Shown: positions 1 through 12,200 of the stretch, in pieces
Numbering within the stretch: the first letter of the stretch is position 1
Layout: each line of letters begins with the position of its first letter
Source: Dimorphilus gyrociliatus
Lineage: Eukaryota; Annelida; Polychaeta; Dinophilidae
Assembly: GCA_904063045.1 (NCBI GenBank)
Contig: CAJFCJ010000010.1
Span: 1,674,001-1,738,000 of the forward strand
Direction: 5' to 3'
Length of the DNA stretch: 64,000 nt
Program-made: the position numbers and the translations under genes
Notes under the pieces: model-generated
The model's database searches: none
What the model was told of the DNA's origin: nothing
The model's input: the letters and a program-made list of their open reading frames with translations, nothing else

Positions 1-479
1 TTTTTAATAAAATTGGATAGAATACTGGAAATATTATAGTATTTTAAAGCATTTTTCATATAAATCACTAAATTAAAAATATTATTCAATTTCTTAAAAA
101 TATGAACAGTAAACGTAAGCGTAATTTGTTATTAACTTTCCCGCCAGAATTACAAGCATGTTCTTTTCTATTTAGTGCTCAATATTAATTTTTAGATTTC
201 TGGAAGCAAATTAAAAACTTCCGGTTACAAAAATTTTAATTAGAATTTTTTAAATTAATTCATAATAATATTTAAATTATGAAAGATTATAAGTAAAAAG
301 AAAATCTTTTTTAGTATATTTATTGAGAACTAAATTCTAGTCGTCAATGGTTACAAAGCAAACATGCCGATTCTAAAACTAGTGCAGTGCCGGGAGCAAC
401 TCAAACAAAAGCTGCACTAGAAGCGTTTGATTTAATTTGATTTTTGGTAAAAGGTATCTAAAAACATTTTGGATAAAAG
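1..479. other. upstream region of the SAXO gene
   Basis: I see no coding exon here. The DNA is AT-rich. A perfect 9-base inverted repeat lies at 379-387 and 412-420 (CTAGTGCAG / CTGCACTAG, 24-base loop). The SAXO ATG follows at 480, so this stretch should hold its promoter and 5' UTR. No TATA box or convincing RFX X-box was found. Confidence 0.5.
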
Positions 480-3182
480 ATGACGAAGTATTGTATATGT
501 CAGATTTGTAACTGCGGGTTAGTAAGACGATTAATTCTTTGTTTTGATATTCTTTCCTATTGTTTTGGAATATGAAGACTGAATGGATTTATATCATTGC
601 ATTATTTTCTATCTTATTCATATAGGAGACATCATTGCCCACTTCATTCACGAGGGCCACTAAGAGCAAGAAGTAGTGGACCTTGTCCAATAACTGAATA
701 TGCCCAGAGATATAGAGAACACCCTCTTCAAGCTACTAAAACTGCTAAGCCGGACGCAACAGCTTTCCGTAGTGATCAACCACTGGACAATAAAACAACC
801 CATAGGTAAGACCTGTCAATCCATAGATAATTAGTTTAAACAGAAAATTTACTCTAATACGCTTGTATCATATACTATTATAGACAAATTTTTACGTAGT
901 TTATTTTAATAGTAACTGATATTATACTCTAAAGATAAGTCTTATCTATAAAAGGAAACAAATTGTGTCTATAAATCATAAACACTTGTACTGTTTTTTA
1001 TGATTATTGAAAAGTGATCTAAAAGCAACTTATCTCTAAATCTTGAATTTTATTATAAATGTTGTTGATATATATTGAGACATTCACGCGACTTTCCAAT
1101 CTTATTAGTGGAATGATGTCACTAAAACAATAAGAAAAAGGCTGAAAAATTCTTATTAATGTCTTTTTAATTGTTTTTTTTTTTGGTTGCCTATAACGTT
1201 TCATTTATTTTCTTTTTCAAATAGAGTTGACTTCATAAAGCATCCTCTTGAGAGGCCTCATGTTCACCAAAGTGAAGATTATAAACCTCCTGAAGGAGAT
1301 TTTGAAGGAATGACTAATTATCGTAAAGATTTTGATCGTAAGTTAATTTTTTATTGATCGTTCGACATAAAAAGTCATTGTATTATTGATATTTCTTAGG
1401 AAAACAAATTAATAGGGCTAAACCAATGAAACCGGCGGATTTAAAGAAATCTTTAGGACCGTTCAAAGGCGAACCAACATATAGAAGTAAGATTTTACAA
1501 CATGCTTTCATAGTCCACCTTACTGTCGATTCTTTTTTTATTCAATTATTCTAATACCTTTTATATTCTTAGCTGACTATAGGAAGTGGCCGATGGAGAG
1601 GAATCTACCAATCATGAAATCTGACTACTCACCACCAGATGCTAAGTTTGAAGGCCTTCCAACTTACAAGAAAGATTATGTCAAATACAATGAACCCCCA
1701 AGGCAGTCAATGAAGCCTCTAGATGTGGCGAAGGGCTCCGATCATCCCTTCGATGATAGAACTGGTTATAGAGATCATTACATTAAACATCCTCTACCTG
1801 AGAAAGAGATTAAAGAAAAGGAAATGTGGAAACCTAACAAAGCTCCTTTGGATGGCTTGTCTAACTATAAAAAAGATTATACAGAGAAATTTGGTGGCCC
1901 CACCGCGAGTTGTAAACCCGATGCGTCTGCTTTCCAGAGCGGAGCGCCACTGGAAGATACCACAACTCACAGGAATGATTTTAAGAAATGGGATGCTGAG
2001 AGACCATACGTTCATGAACCAGATCAATACAGAAAACCAGAAGGCGATATTGAGCTTTATACTACTCATAAGACCGACTTCACAAAGAAACCTTTAGCTA
2101 AACCTAAGTCTATGAGACCAGTAGATGCAAAGAAAGTTCCCGGAGCTTTTGATGATAAGACTAATTACCGAGAGGACTTTAAGAAATGGAATATGGAGAG
2201 AGAGAAACCAGTCATGAAGCCAGATTATAGTCCACCAGAAGCTCCATTCGAAGGTCTTCCAACCTATAAGAAAGACTATGTCAAATACAATGAACCCCCA
2301 AGGCAGTCAATGAAGCCTCTAGATGTGGCGAAGGGCTCCGATCATCCCTTCGATGATAGAACTGGTTATAGAGATCATTACATTAAACATCCTCTACCTG
2401 AGAAAGAGATTAAACATAAGGAAGCTTGGCAACCCAATAAAGCTCCTTTGGATGGCTTGTCTAATTATAAAAAAGACTACACAGAGAAATTTGGTGGCCC
2501 TACCGCGAGTTGTAAACCCGATGCGTCTGCTTTCCAGAGCGGAGCGCCACTGGAAGATACTACCACTCATAGGAACGATTTTAAGAAATGGGATGCTGAG
2601 AGACCATTCGTTCATGAACCAGATCAATACAGAAAACCAGAAGGCGATATTGAGCTTTATACTACTCATAAGACCGACTTCACAAAGAAACCTTTAGCTA
2701 AACCTAAGTCTATGAGACCAGTAGATGCAAAGAAAGTTCCCGGAGCTTTTGATGATAAGACTAATTACCGAGAGGACTTTAAGAAATGGAATATGGAGAG
2801 AGAGAAACCAGTTATGAAGCCAGATTATAGTCCACCAGAAGCTCCATTCGAAGGTCTTCCAACCTACAAGAAAGATTACGTAAAATATAATGAAGCACCA
2901 AGAAAATCTATGAGACCCTCAGAGGGTGGTATCAGAAGCGATGCTCCCTTCGACGATCAGACCATGTATAGAACCGAATACGTAAAGAAGCAGTCAGATA
3001 TATGTCCAGCAGCTATTTTGGACACAACTCAGTCTAAGTATAGCTATAGAGATCAAGATGATATAGGTCACAAATGGTACGAACCACTAAACGGAAAGAA
3101 CGCAATGACTTCTCAACAGATCGGTAGAACATACAGCGCTTCCTCCCAAATGAGAACCAACGAAGGTTTAGTTTGTGCCTAA
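480..3182 (+). CDS. SAXO: SAXO/FAM154-type stabilizer of axonemal microtubules
   Basis: Five exons (480-517, 626-805, 1225-1337, 1400-1486, 1573-3182) give 675 aa. The start is fixed by the family N-terminus MTKYCICQICNCGRHHCP, which is split by intron 1; SAXO proteins begin with this Cys-rich microtubule-anchoring motif. The rest is a run of about 33-residue Mn-like modules, each with a Pro-rich start and a T-x-Y/H-(K/R)-x-D-(F/Y) core. SAXO proteins bind and stabilise microtubules of cilia, flagella and centrioles. Human SAXO1 is about 474 aa, so this copy is enlarged. The enlargement is an exact 200-residue tandem duplication of six modules (from about base 1607 to 2806) inside the intronless last exon. 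A C-terminal tail of about 65 residues lacks the repeat. A polyadenylation hexamer lies at 3534-3539. Family assignment is secure; orthology to SAXO1 or SAXO2 is not. Confidence 0.9.
1607..2930 (+). repeat. 600-base coding tandem duplication in SAXO
   Basis: Bases 1607-2206 and 2207-2806 align without gaps at an offset of exactly 600. A partial third copy runs from 2807 to about 2930. Long blocks (1681-1810 against 2281-2410, and about 2011-2210 against 2611-2810) are identical or nearly so. The outer first 70 bases and a central patch near 1815-1840 / 2415-2440 are more diverged. The unit encodes six Mn-like modules and keeps the frame. Confidence 0.95.
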
Positions 3183-4205
3183 TTTCCAGATCTCTACGTT
3201 GCTACTACTATTAGATAATTATGTCAAAAAGAAAAAAGGGAAAAAAACAAAAATAATAACATTAAACGTCATAATAGAAAACTGCATAACTTCAGTAATA
3301 TTCAAAAAACAAAGAAGAAAACTTAAGGAAACATTGAAAGATTTTTATCTATTGTTTTAATATTTAATTTAAAATATTATCTTTATATCAGAAAGAAAAC
3401 TCAATGTTATGTTTTCTTTATGTATTATGTATCAAAAAAAGATTTGCTATACTTTAGCATGTTCTCGTCTTAATGCACTAGTTGTGAAATTATGAACTCT
3501 GTTAAATACGAAGCATGCAGAAAATACAAAAAGAATAAAAGATCTAATTTGTCAATTACTCTAACTTTAAGGTATATTATTTATTTTTTTAAGAAAATCA
3601 ATAGTTTTATATTAGAAACGAGAGATCTTTTAAATAGATTATCAATATTTTTATATTTATTTTAAAGGATTTATCGCTATTTAATCAAAATGTACTAAAT
3701 TCTTTCCCATTCCGTCTCTCTTCATACTATTCCCTTCTCTTATCTCCTTCTTACGAAGGTCTTATACTTTACAAGTATGTAGAGAAAATCAATGATACAC
3801 TTTAACAAATTAACTTCTCCAAAACACTAATTAGATAAACAAGTATCAATCATAATTTTCCAATAAACAAAATTAAAAAATTATTGATCTAAAAAAAGGT
3901 ATTATTTATTTTTAAAATATTGATTAAATGCCTAAAGGATTGGCTTATTTCTTTTTAAAATCTTTTGATTGGACTTCATAGAATATATTTACTATGTTAA
4001 AAGAAGATATTAGTTTATAGTTCGCTTATTGATTTTACCATAATATTCCTATTATTTATTAGGTTCTCTTTTAATATTAAATGTAGATTATATATTTTGA
4101 AATAACAAATTTTTATATACAAATATCTACAAGAGATAGGATATCAAATAATAGATGATTGTAAAAAAAAATATGTAAATATACATGTTTGTTGTACTGC
4201 CGTTG
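3183..4205. other. convergent intergenic region between SAXO and HAUS6
   Basis: AT-rich 3' UTR and spacer for two tail-to-tail genes. AATAAA for SAXO lies at 3534-3539. On the minus strand AATAAA (tttatt on plus, 4055-4060) could end HAUS6. No coding exon is visible. Confidence 0.55.
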
Positions 4206-7200
4206 TTAGAAGAGTGTTGTACTAAATTTTGCTTTCATTTCAGGCGAATTTAGTAGTTCTTCAGATTCTTTTTCCATTGTTACCAGTTCTTCTTGAATAA
4301 AGCTGACACTCTGTTTAAATTCAACTGAATTCGTTTCTTGTCGAAATGAGAGAGTTTGCAATCCTGCCCTTTTCCGTATTTCTTCGAATCTTCCTATTAA
4401 ACCTTGAATATTACTCGAAGGACCAGGAGAATGATTTAATCTCTCCTTAGCCCTTTTGATAATACTATCGACATCTAAGTGATTCGATTCAATAGATTTG
4501 TTTGATATAGAAGAGGTGGGAGATGGACACTTTGCACCTTCTCTTGGCGTTAAGCTTGGAGTATTAGTACCAACAGCCGAATCGTCATCCAAATCCTCAG
4601 ATTCATTCAAAAGTTCATCATCTGCATCATCATCCTCATCAGCACCATCACCATCATCGTCGTCGTTCTCATTACTGTTATCTTTTTCATCACAACTGTT
4701 GTTATCGCCATCGTCGCTCTTGTTAACTTCTTCATTAAAGATAACATCATCAGAATTATACATTCGTTCATCGTCATGCATTAAATCTTCGATTTGTTCA
4801 CTATTATCTGACTCTTCATTCGAAATATAATTTTCTTTATCTGCATCGTCTTCTAAATCGACCAAACGAACATTTTCACATACTTGTTTATCTTCTAGCG
4901 AGCTTGATTTTTCGGTTTCTTCATTGAAGCTTAGTTTGCATCTGGTCTCCATTGAGAATTCATCGTCTTTAGACTCATTCATCATCCCTTCCACTAAGCT
5001 TACTGCCATTTGATCCATTTTAAGTGACGGTGAATCTTGAACAGTTTCACTAATTCCCTCTTCAACCTTTTTATCTTCAGCACAAGATGTAACTAAGCAT
5101 GCAGACTTTCCAAACTTGTTAACTTGAGGTGTAAAGCATTTATTTCTAGGTACACTAACGCCAGAAGGCTTCAATTCAGTTCGTTTCTTTAACACTGGCG
5201 CCTTATTCAATTTAGACATATCAGTTCTGCAATAGTAAAAAGAATACAGTTTAATTGCTTAAAAATAAAAGTATAACTTGATCAATTGTTTACCTTAGAG
5301 ATTTTAATTTTGGATTTATAACCGAAGTCTTTAAGTCTTTTTCCTTTTCAATTTTAATTTTACTATGTTTAGGTTTTGCCTTTGTTTCAAGTTTTCTTAG
5401 AATAGCTTCGGCCATTTCGGGTGTTTCGCCTAATTATTATAAAAATACGCTTGTTAAATACGTTAAATACTTTAAAATATTAATGTTATTATACCATTTC
5501 TATTCATATTTCCTAAACTTTTGCGTAAGAATCTAGCATCCTCAGGGGTTGGCCCCTCAAATGCTTCAAAACTTATTGGTGGAGTTGGCGGAGCAAGAGT
5601 GTATTTGGTTCGTCGCTTCTTTTAGAACAAATAATTCATTAAGATGGAAGCTTTTAGTATAAAATGAAAATTAATGGCACTTACAACATGACTTCCGCTG
5701 GGCGTGGATGAAAACCCTTCAGATAGTAATTGACTTACATTTTCCGAATGATCAGAGCATAATTTTTCTAAAGTACTTTTTAAGTCCATTAGGTTTGATA
5801 TATCGCTAAATCTTGATCTTTGAGATAATTCCAAAGTATTTAATTCCTTTGACAAACTTTGAAAGGGCACTTTTGTTGTTGATAAAAGATGAAATTAAAC
5901 ATAAGTATCACAAAAGAAGCATTGTTATTAATTATACCTTGTGATAGTTTTTTTCCTAAAAGGCACATGGAAATATTGCTCAACTTTAAGAAGTTAACAA
6001 AGTTCAATTTTCCATTTTCGAAAATTTGCTCAATTTTTGCCTAAAATTTGAATAAAAATATTAAAATATATTTGAAAGCTCTCAAGAGAGTAAACAGTAA
6101 TTAACCTTTCGTAATTCGTCTTCTGCATTATCTAATAAAACACTAGGTACTTGTATATTTAAATGATCAGCATCTATTGTATGCTCTCCTGCATTTTCAT
6201 TTGATAAATTTCTCATAGAGTTATAGCAATTAGCATTAATCTTTTCCAACCGATTCCATAATTTTCGTGCTTTTAAGCAGTTTTTATCCATATGTAAATT
6301 TCCAGTACAATCAGTTACAGATGTAAGCATCTGACGAACACCTGAATGTGCTGCTACTTGTTTAATTTGATCATGTTTTACACTTTCTAAATTTTTAATT
6401 GCTTTTTCTTTTGCTTTTAGCTCTTTAACCAATTGTCTGAAACGAGTAATTATATGAATAGATTCTTATTTACATCAAATAAACTTTTACATACGCTGCA
6501 TAAGATCTCCATTCTTTTTGTGAGTTATTTATAACTTGTGTTTGTTTCAAAAGTTTTCGTTTAGCGTCTTCACAGGCACAATAAAGTATATTTGATTGAA
6601 CTTTTGTATATTTTTGCATTTTCTTTTCAACAATAGGTGGTTGAAGAATGGCGGATGACGATTTGCCTACAGAAGAAAAAAACAGAGTTTATTTCATGAA
6701 TGAGCAGTTAAATGTGAATTTTACCTTTCATTGTGAGGATAGACCTACGAAGGACATACTCGCTAAAATAGAATAAAAACTGCAGAAATTTAGCTCCAGT
6801 TGGCGACATTAGAACGGTTTTTGATACTTGTGGTATTCTTGAATCAATATCATTCTGGAGTATTTAGTAAATTCAATATTCCATAAATTAATAAACGATT
6901 AGATAAATGATTACCTTACGAATATCTTCGATCCAATCAAAGCAGACTGTTCGAAATTCTTTGTCTTGTTTCTTATCTTCCACAGGCCAGCAGTCTTTGA
7001 ACAATTCTACAGTTCTTTCTGCCGATAACTTAGAAAAGAGAAAATGCATTATTATTTCAAATGCTGTTTTGTTCAGAACTGAGAAAAGATCCCTGAGTGA
7101 AAGTTGAGAAATTATTTTCAATAGAACAATACTATAGAAAAAAATCAACACTTACTTATTAGTAAAGGCTATTTTATACTTTTTCTCTTTAGTTTTTGCA

Positions 7201-7280
7201 TCGAATCCAAGAATATTTAACGTTGTTAAGATGCGATGATATATCATATTTGAATCGACAGGAATAAGAGATTTATTCAT
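4206..7280 (-). CDS. HAUS6: HAUS augmin-like complex subunit 6
   Basis: Ten exons on the minus strand: 7280-7156, 7092-6915, 6854-6725, 6666-6495, 6436-6106, 6040-5938, 5869-5685, 5618-5495, 5429-5294, 5226-4206, giving 834 aa. Augmin recruits gamma-tubulin to existing spindle microtubules for branching nucleation in mitosis. The N-terminal 170 residues carry the HAUS6 family signature: an LGFD block, FEIIMHFLFSKL, DCWPVEDKKQDKEFR, and an MSPTGAKFLQFLFYFSEYV segment. The middle is Lys/Glu-rich and probably coiled coil. The last exon encodes a disordered tail of about 340 residues with a dense Asp/Glu/Asn tract, then a short predicted helical end. The ATG at 7280 is the first in frame after an upstream stop. 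Introns are about 45-100 bases. The gene shares a divergent promoter with SRSF2. Confidence 0.9.
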
Positions 7281-7534
7281 ACTGCTTTTGTCAGATTTTT
7301 CCAATAATAACTTCCAATTGAACTTTCTGCTTAATATTAATTAATTTCAATTAAAATGAAAAAAATTAATACAAAGTTGTAAGGAATGTAGATAGATTGA
7401 CCGCAACCCGCGTTACCGGAAGTTGTGTATCTGCTGTTTGTGTTTCCGTTTCCTGTCGCCAATGCGAGAGTAGGTTTCCTGTCGCCATTTTATTTCACGT
7501 GCAGAAATAACCATAGCCGAAAGAAACGCGAAAA
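7281..7534. promoter_or_regulatory. bidirectional HAUS6/SRSF2 promoter
   Basis: The two start codons face away from each other with 254 bases between them. An ETS/GABP-type site, ACCGGAAGT, is at 7415-7423, inside the only GC-rich patch. No TATA box is seen. This is the usual design of a divergent housekeeping promoter. Regulation is inferred, not shown. Confidence 0.6.
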
Positions 7535-8415
7535 ATGAGTTATAACTCTAGAAGTCCCCCAGATATCAGTTCCATGACTTCTCTGAAGGTCGATAATTTA
7601 ACTTATCGAACAACGATCGAGGATTTACGTCATGCATTTGAGAAACATGGTGACGTCGGCGACGTCTATATTCCCAGGGATAGGTAAGTTTAAACTCTGC
7701 TTCTTGGAGAAGCTCCTTTAAGTGTTAGAAATAATTTAGAGAAGAACTATACGAAGCCTGGCTAAAGGGGACACCGTATTAAAGCTATTTTTTTCACAAT
7801 GCTCTTGCAGATATTCTAAAGAAAGCCGAGGTTACGCCTTTGTTCGTTTCTATGATAAAAGAGATGCAGAAGATGCTATGGATCGTTTAGATGGAACCGT
7901 ATTAGATGGTAGAGAAATCAGAATTCAACTTGCTAGATATGGAAGGCCAACTGACGGAAGAAGGGGTGACAGACGCCGTAGAAGCCGGTGAGTTTGTGCA
8001 TTCAGTGGCTATTGATGAGTTTTGAATGACATTGCTAGGTGTACTCATAATTACAAAAGTGAATTGTAAACTTGTGCACCAGCTTTCATTTACTAGGTTG
8101 TTATGTCCTAACTATTTGAAAAAGAGTACTTATAATTGAAAATATAATTAAAAAGAATAATAGGATATTTGAAACTTAAAACAAATTATTTTTTCACTTT
8201 TTAACACAATTGTACATTTGCCGTTCATCCTCAGTCGTGATGAGTATAGAAGATCGTATTCAAGATCCAGATCCAGATCAAAGGAGAGACGTCGAAGATC
8301 GAGAAGCCGAAGTCGAGAATGGGGAAAACGAAGGAAGGATAGTAGGGAACATTCAAGCAGCAGAAGCCCGAAAAGGCAATCGCATTCCGGATCAAGGTCC
8401 CCTAGAGATTATTAG
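7535..8415 (+). CDS. SRSF2: SRSF2-type serine/arginine-rich splicing factor
   Basis: Three exons (7535-7683, 7811-7987, 8235-8415) give 168 aa. One RRM spans about residues 12-92, with RNP2 LKVDNL and RNP1 RGYAFVRF. The block [12 protein letters not shown], the VYIPRDRYTKES-like turn (here RYSKES) and [12 protein letters not shown] are specific to SRSF2. The C-terminal RS domain of about 60 residues is shorter than in human SRSF2 (221 aa). The protein binds exonic enhancers and promotes spliceosome assembly in the nucleus. Exon phases agree throughout. Vertebrate SRSF2 regulates itself through poison splicing; intron 2 (247 bases) is a candidate place, but nothing in the sequence proves it. 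The 3' UTR seems to run to AATAAA at 9008-9013. Confidence 0.95.
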
Positions 8416-9222
8416 GTGGAAATAGGAGAAAAGAAGGCTGGATTCGTGTTTTTGCTAAGAGGCCAGAAAAGCTTAAAGGTTAAGTTTCTTTCTTTTGCGA
8501 CTTTCAAGCTTGAAGAGTCTTTGTTATTTTTTTTTTTTGCATGTGATTAGCATTTATTTCACCGTAAACTTCAACGTTTTTTATTTGGTAGTAAGTGTAC
8601 AGTTAGTAATGTTTACTGAAATCCAGCCTCAAATATGGAATGCTGATGAAGTAAAAATGTATTGTGTATATTTTTGATGATTATTATCCAAATAATCATA
8701 TAACCACCTTTTATCGTGTATTTCGACTATATATTTATATTTAAAAGTAAATTTATGTATGTAATATACAGACGCCGGGTAGCAGTTTTGCCGTATTGCT
8801 GTATATATCCAGTTTAGCTATTCTCGATCGTCGAGCCTGCTAACAGCTTTATTGCAGTACGTGGCGGGTTTTGCTGTCTAAAACATAATGAATACAGCTT
8901 AAGCTGAAAGTATGTGTTTTGTATAACAAACTTGGGCATTTCAACGATTTTGAAATTGACTCCATTTTTTGGCACTGTCTTGTTGTCAAATCTGTACACT
9001 GATTAAAAATAAACATTTAGCATAAAAAAACCGAAAGATAAGAGTAATTAAACATCGTAAGCTAACCAGCGCTTAGAATCAATATGCAAACATCTATCGC
9101 GTATTTATGGAGGAAAAGAAATCAATTTAGAATATGCGAAAAAAATGTTCGATTGAAACAATTTGGAGTGGCGCAGCTTTCTGTTTGGATTTTTTTTAAA
9201 TTTTATACTTTGCTGATATAAT
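8416..9222. other. SRSF2 3' UTR and receptor upstream region
   Basis: No coding exon seen. Bases to about 9030 probably belong to the SRSF2 3' UTR, ending after AATAAA at 9008-9013. The remaining 200 bases precede the receptor start codon and must include its promoter. Confidence 0.5.
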
Positions 9223-12200
9223 ATGAGGTTTCTGTTACCTGTTTTCTTTGTGATTTTAGGTAAATCTACTTGTTTATTTTCTTATTGATTGAATTTTTAA
9301 TGATTTTCTGAACAAAATTCGTTGAACTATGCAGTTTTAACTGATGAGCAGTGTGTTGATAGAGCTTGCGTAATTTGTGAAAGAGGATATTACAAAAATG
9401 AGAGGTGTGTGAAATGTCCTGAGGATACCACAAACTTCTTTGTAGGTGCTACTTCCAGAGATGATTGTATACTTGCACCTCCACTACAAGAATATTTCAC
9501 TGTTAAAGGTACGATATAGTCAAAAATTAGGTATTAAGAATAGGTTAACGACATCTGACTTGGGGTTTATACTCGTCAATAATGACTAATGACTAAGTAG
9601 GCTTTACGTGTTGTTGAGTTTAAATAAACTATACGTATGTGTTTAGCCCCGAGTCTAATAAATATATTGTAATAACATTTCACAGATAAAAATTGCCCAC
9701 TTGGTACTGAAAATATATTGTCAAAATATTGTAAAGCCTGTTCATCTGTTTGTCCCGAATGTCCACCTAAATTTGGGACTTTAATAAGTGGTTCGAAAAA
9801 TAAAAATCAATGTTTGAAGTTGTCAGAAATTGACAAAATATTACTTCAACGGAAAGGTCACTATCTTATGGAATCTTTAATATTTATAAATGTAAAAAAT
9901 AAAATGTTGGAAATTTCTTTTCTTTAGACTATCAATGTCCAGATTTTACAGAAAGAGTAACAAACCCTGTTGAAGGGTGTAAACCTTGTTTGAACGGAAC
10001 AGTAATGTTTAACAAAAATCAAATGTTTTGCGAAAAGTGCAGACATCCGGATGGCATTTGTTCTGAAAGGGAATTTAAGGAAGAGGATTGCTTACCGGGA
10101 ACTCATTGGAACAAGAAATATTTACAATGCATACCATGCGGATATTCGTCTTTCAAGTAAAGAAATTACTTTATTTATATTAGGAAACAAATACGATACT
10201 TTTCCTATTTGAATGTATCATCTAGACTACAATATTTATATCTTTTAAAAAAGAGAGCTACAAAAATATTATAAAAGTAGAATTGTGTGATAGTTAATTG
10301 TTCAATACTTTTCTTTTTATATCCTTAATTATCATTAGCTTGGTAGACTTAGCGTGACGAGATAGTCTATTGAAGTACCATTCATTGCTATTTTTTTTCT
10401 TTTTTATGGATTTAAAGAAACGAAACTATGTCTAGCTGCATCGATTGTCCAGATAATAAATTTAACTACTTTAAAGGAGGAACAAATATCAGCGATTGTA
10501 TCCTGCCGAGTGTTAATGGAGGTCTTCCATTTTTCGTTCCAGGTGCGCATTTCGATTTTTATTCACTTTTTCCCTTTGTAGCGGCAATGTTTATTCTATT
10601 GTTTGTTTAAAAAACCTTGAATTTGTTTCCCTTTTATGACCCTTAAAAAAAGTGAATTAAACAGATGGCTTTATTTGAACAAAATTACTCATATGTTATA
10701 ATCGACGTTTGCTATGGAGTAAACAGAACAAAGAGCGCGTAAATTTTTATAATCAATGGTATGTAATTAATACGTCAAGGTTCACGACTAACGTAAAATA
10801 TGTAAAACGGCGAATAAATTATTAAAAATTTTGAAAAATCGACCGATTCATACGAGTTACCTATAAGTTCCCTTTATTTTTCTTTGCTTTAACTCGCTAA
10901 CCTTAATTTCCTTATGTTTATGTATACGGTTTATAACATTTTACAAACTTTCACCTGTGTCTATAGTGTTTTAAATGAATTTGCGGAAACGGTAATATTG
11001 ATTGCACAACATTTTCTAGATGATTGTCCTCCTGGTAGCGAGTATTCAGAGCTCAATGATGGCAATCGTCGTTGTATAGCTTGCGCTCAACACCACTATA
11101 GGGATGGAAAAACTAGATTATGCATTCAATGCCCAAAGGGTTTTGGAACTTTCCAACCGGGTTCCACGAAAATAGAGCACTGCAACAGGCCTTTGGCGTC
11201 AAATATGTCTTTACCCAAAACAGCAGAAGGCTGTCCAAAAGGATATGAAATTCAGTCAGATAAATGTGTGCCCTGTCCAAAGAATATGTTCAAAAGTAGT
11301 CAACTTGATGATTCAAATTGCCAACCTTGCCCGGAAAATACCATTGCCCTTTACGTTGGTTCTTCCTCTTGTCAGGAACTGATTCAAATTATAAGTTTCA
11401 GTCCTAACTCGACCAGAAAGGCAGATACAATTATTAATATCAAAATAAAAGGATCTTTTTCTGTCCAGTACATCTTAAATAGGATTACAATTGCAGAACA
11501 GCCATGTTTTACTAATGTTCTAAGGTAAATTACTTTTTTTAATTTATATATAATTGATAGGCTTGTTTAAGAATTGATTTCGTTTTGTTGATTTGCGAAA
11601 TATTCTTATAGGATATTCGAAAGAACAGAACTGATATGTACTGTAAGACATTCTCCTGAACCTGTAAGCGGACCGCTAAAGTTGATGTTGAATGATGAAA
11701 TTGTAGTTGAATCGAAAGACATATTTTCATTTTTAACAGTCCCAAAAATTGAATCAATTGATAGAGAAAAAACTTTCGAAAGGTAAATTCTCTCTCTCTC
11801 TCTCTCTCTTCTCTTTCTTCTTCTTCCTTGATCTAATCTAAACCTATTTTCCCCTTATCTACATAAATAACTTTTTCCTACTCAGCGGTGGTCTAATAGC
11901 CAGCGTTAAAGGATTCGATTTCAATTCAACTAATCCGTTAATGATTATTAGAATGGTTGAAGGAAACTTTACTACGGTTTGTTCTTAATATTAGATAAAC
12001 TTAGCTAGGTTGTTTTTTGTTAGTTTTCCTCTCGGTAAAAAGAAGCATTTTTGAATAATTTAAAATATTGAAAGGAGTTTTCCGAGGGAAAATTAATTAT
12101 AAAATGAATGTTTAATAAAAAATTGCTAATTTTATCTTTTCTCTTTCTTGTCTCAACGACAGAATTGTACTTTAGATTCTGACACACTTTTGGAATGTAT

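Noticed and set aside
349-365. RFX X-box for the ciliary SAXO gene
   Set aside because: GGTTACAAAGCAAAC has one good half-site only; the second half deviates too much.
4498-4830. Ser-rich open frame on the plus strand
   Set aside because: It is the antisense shadow of the Asp/Glu-rich tail of HAUS6, whose exon is secured by phase and family.
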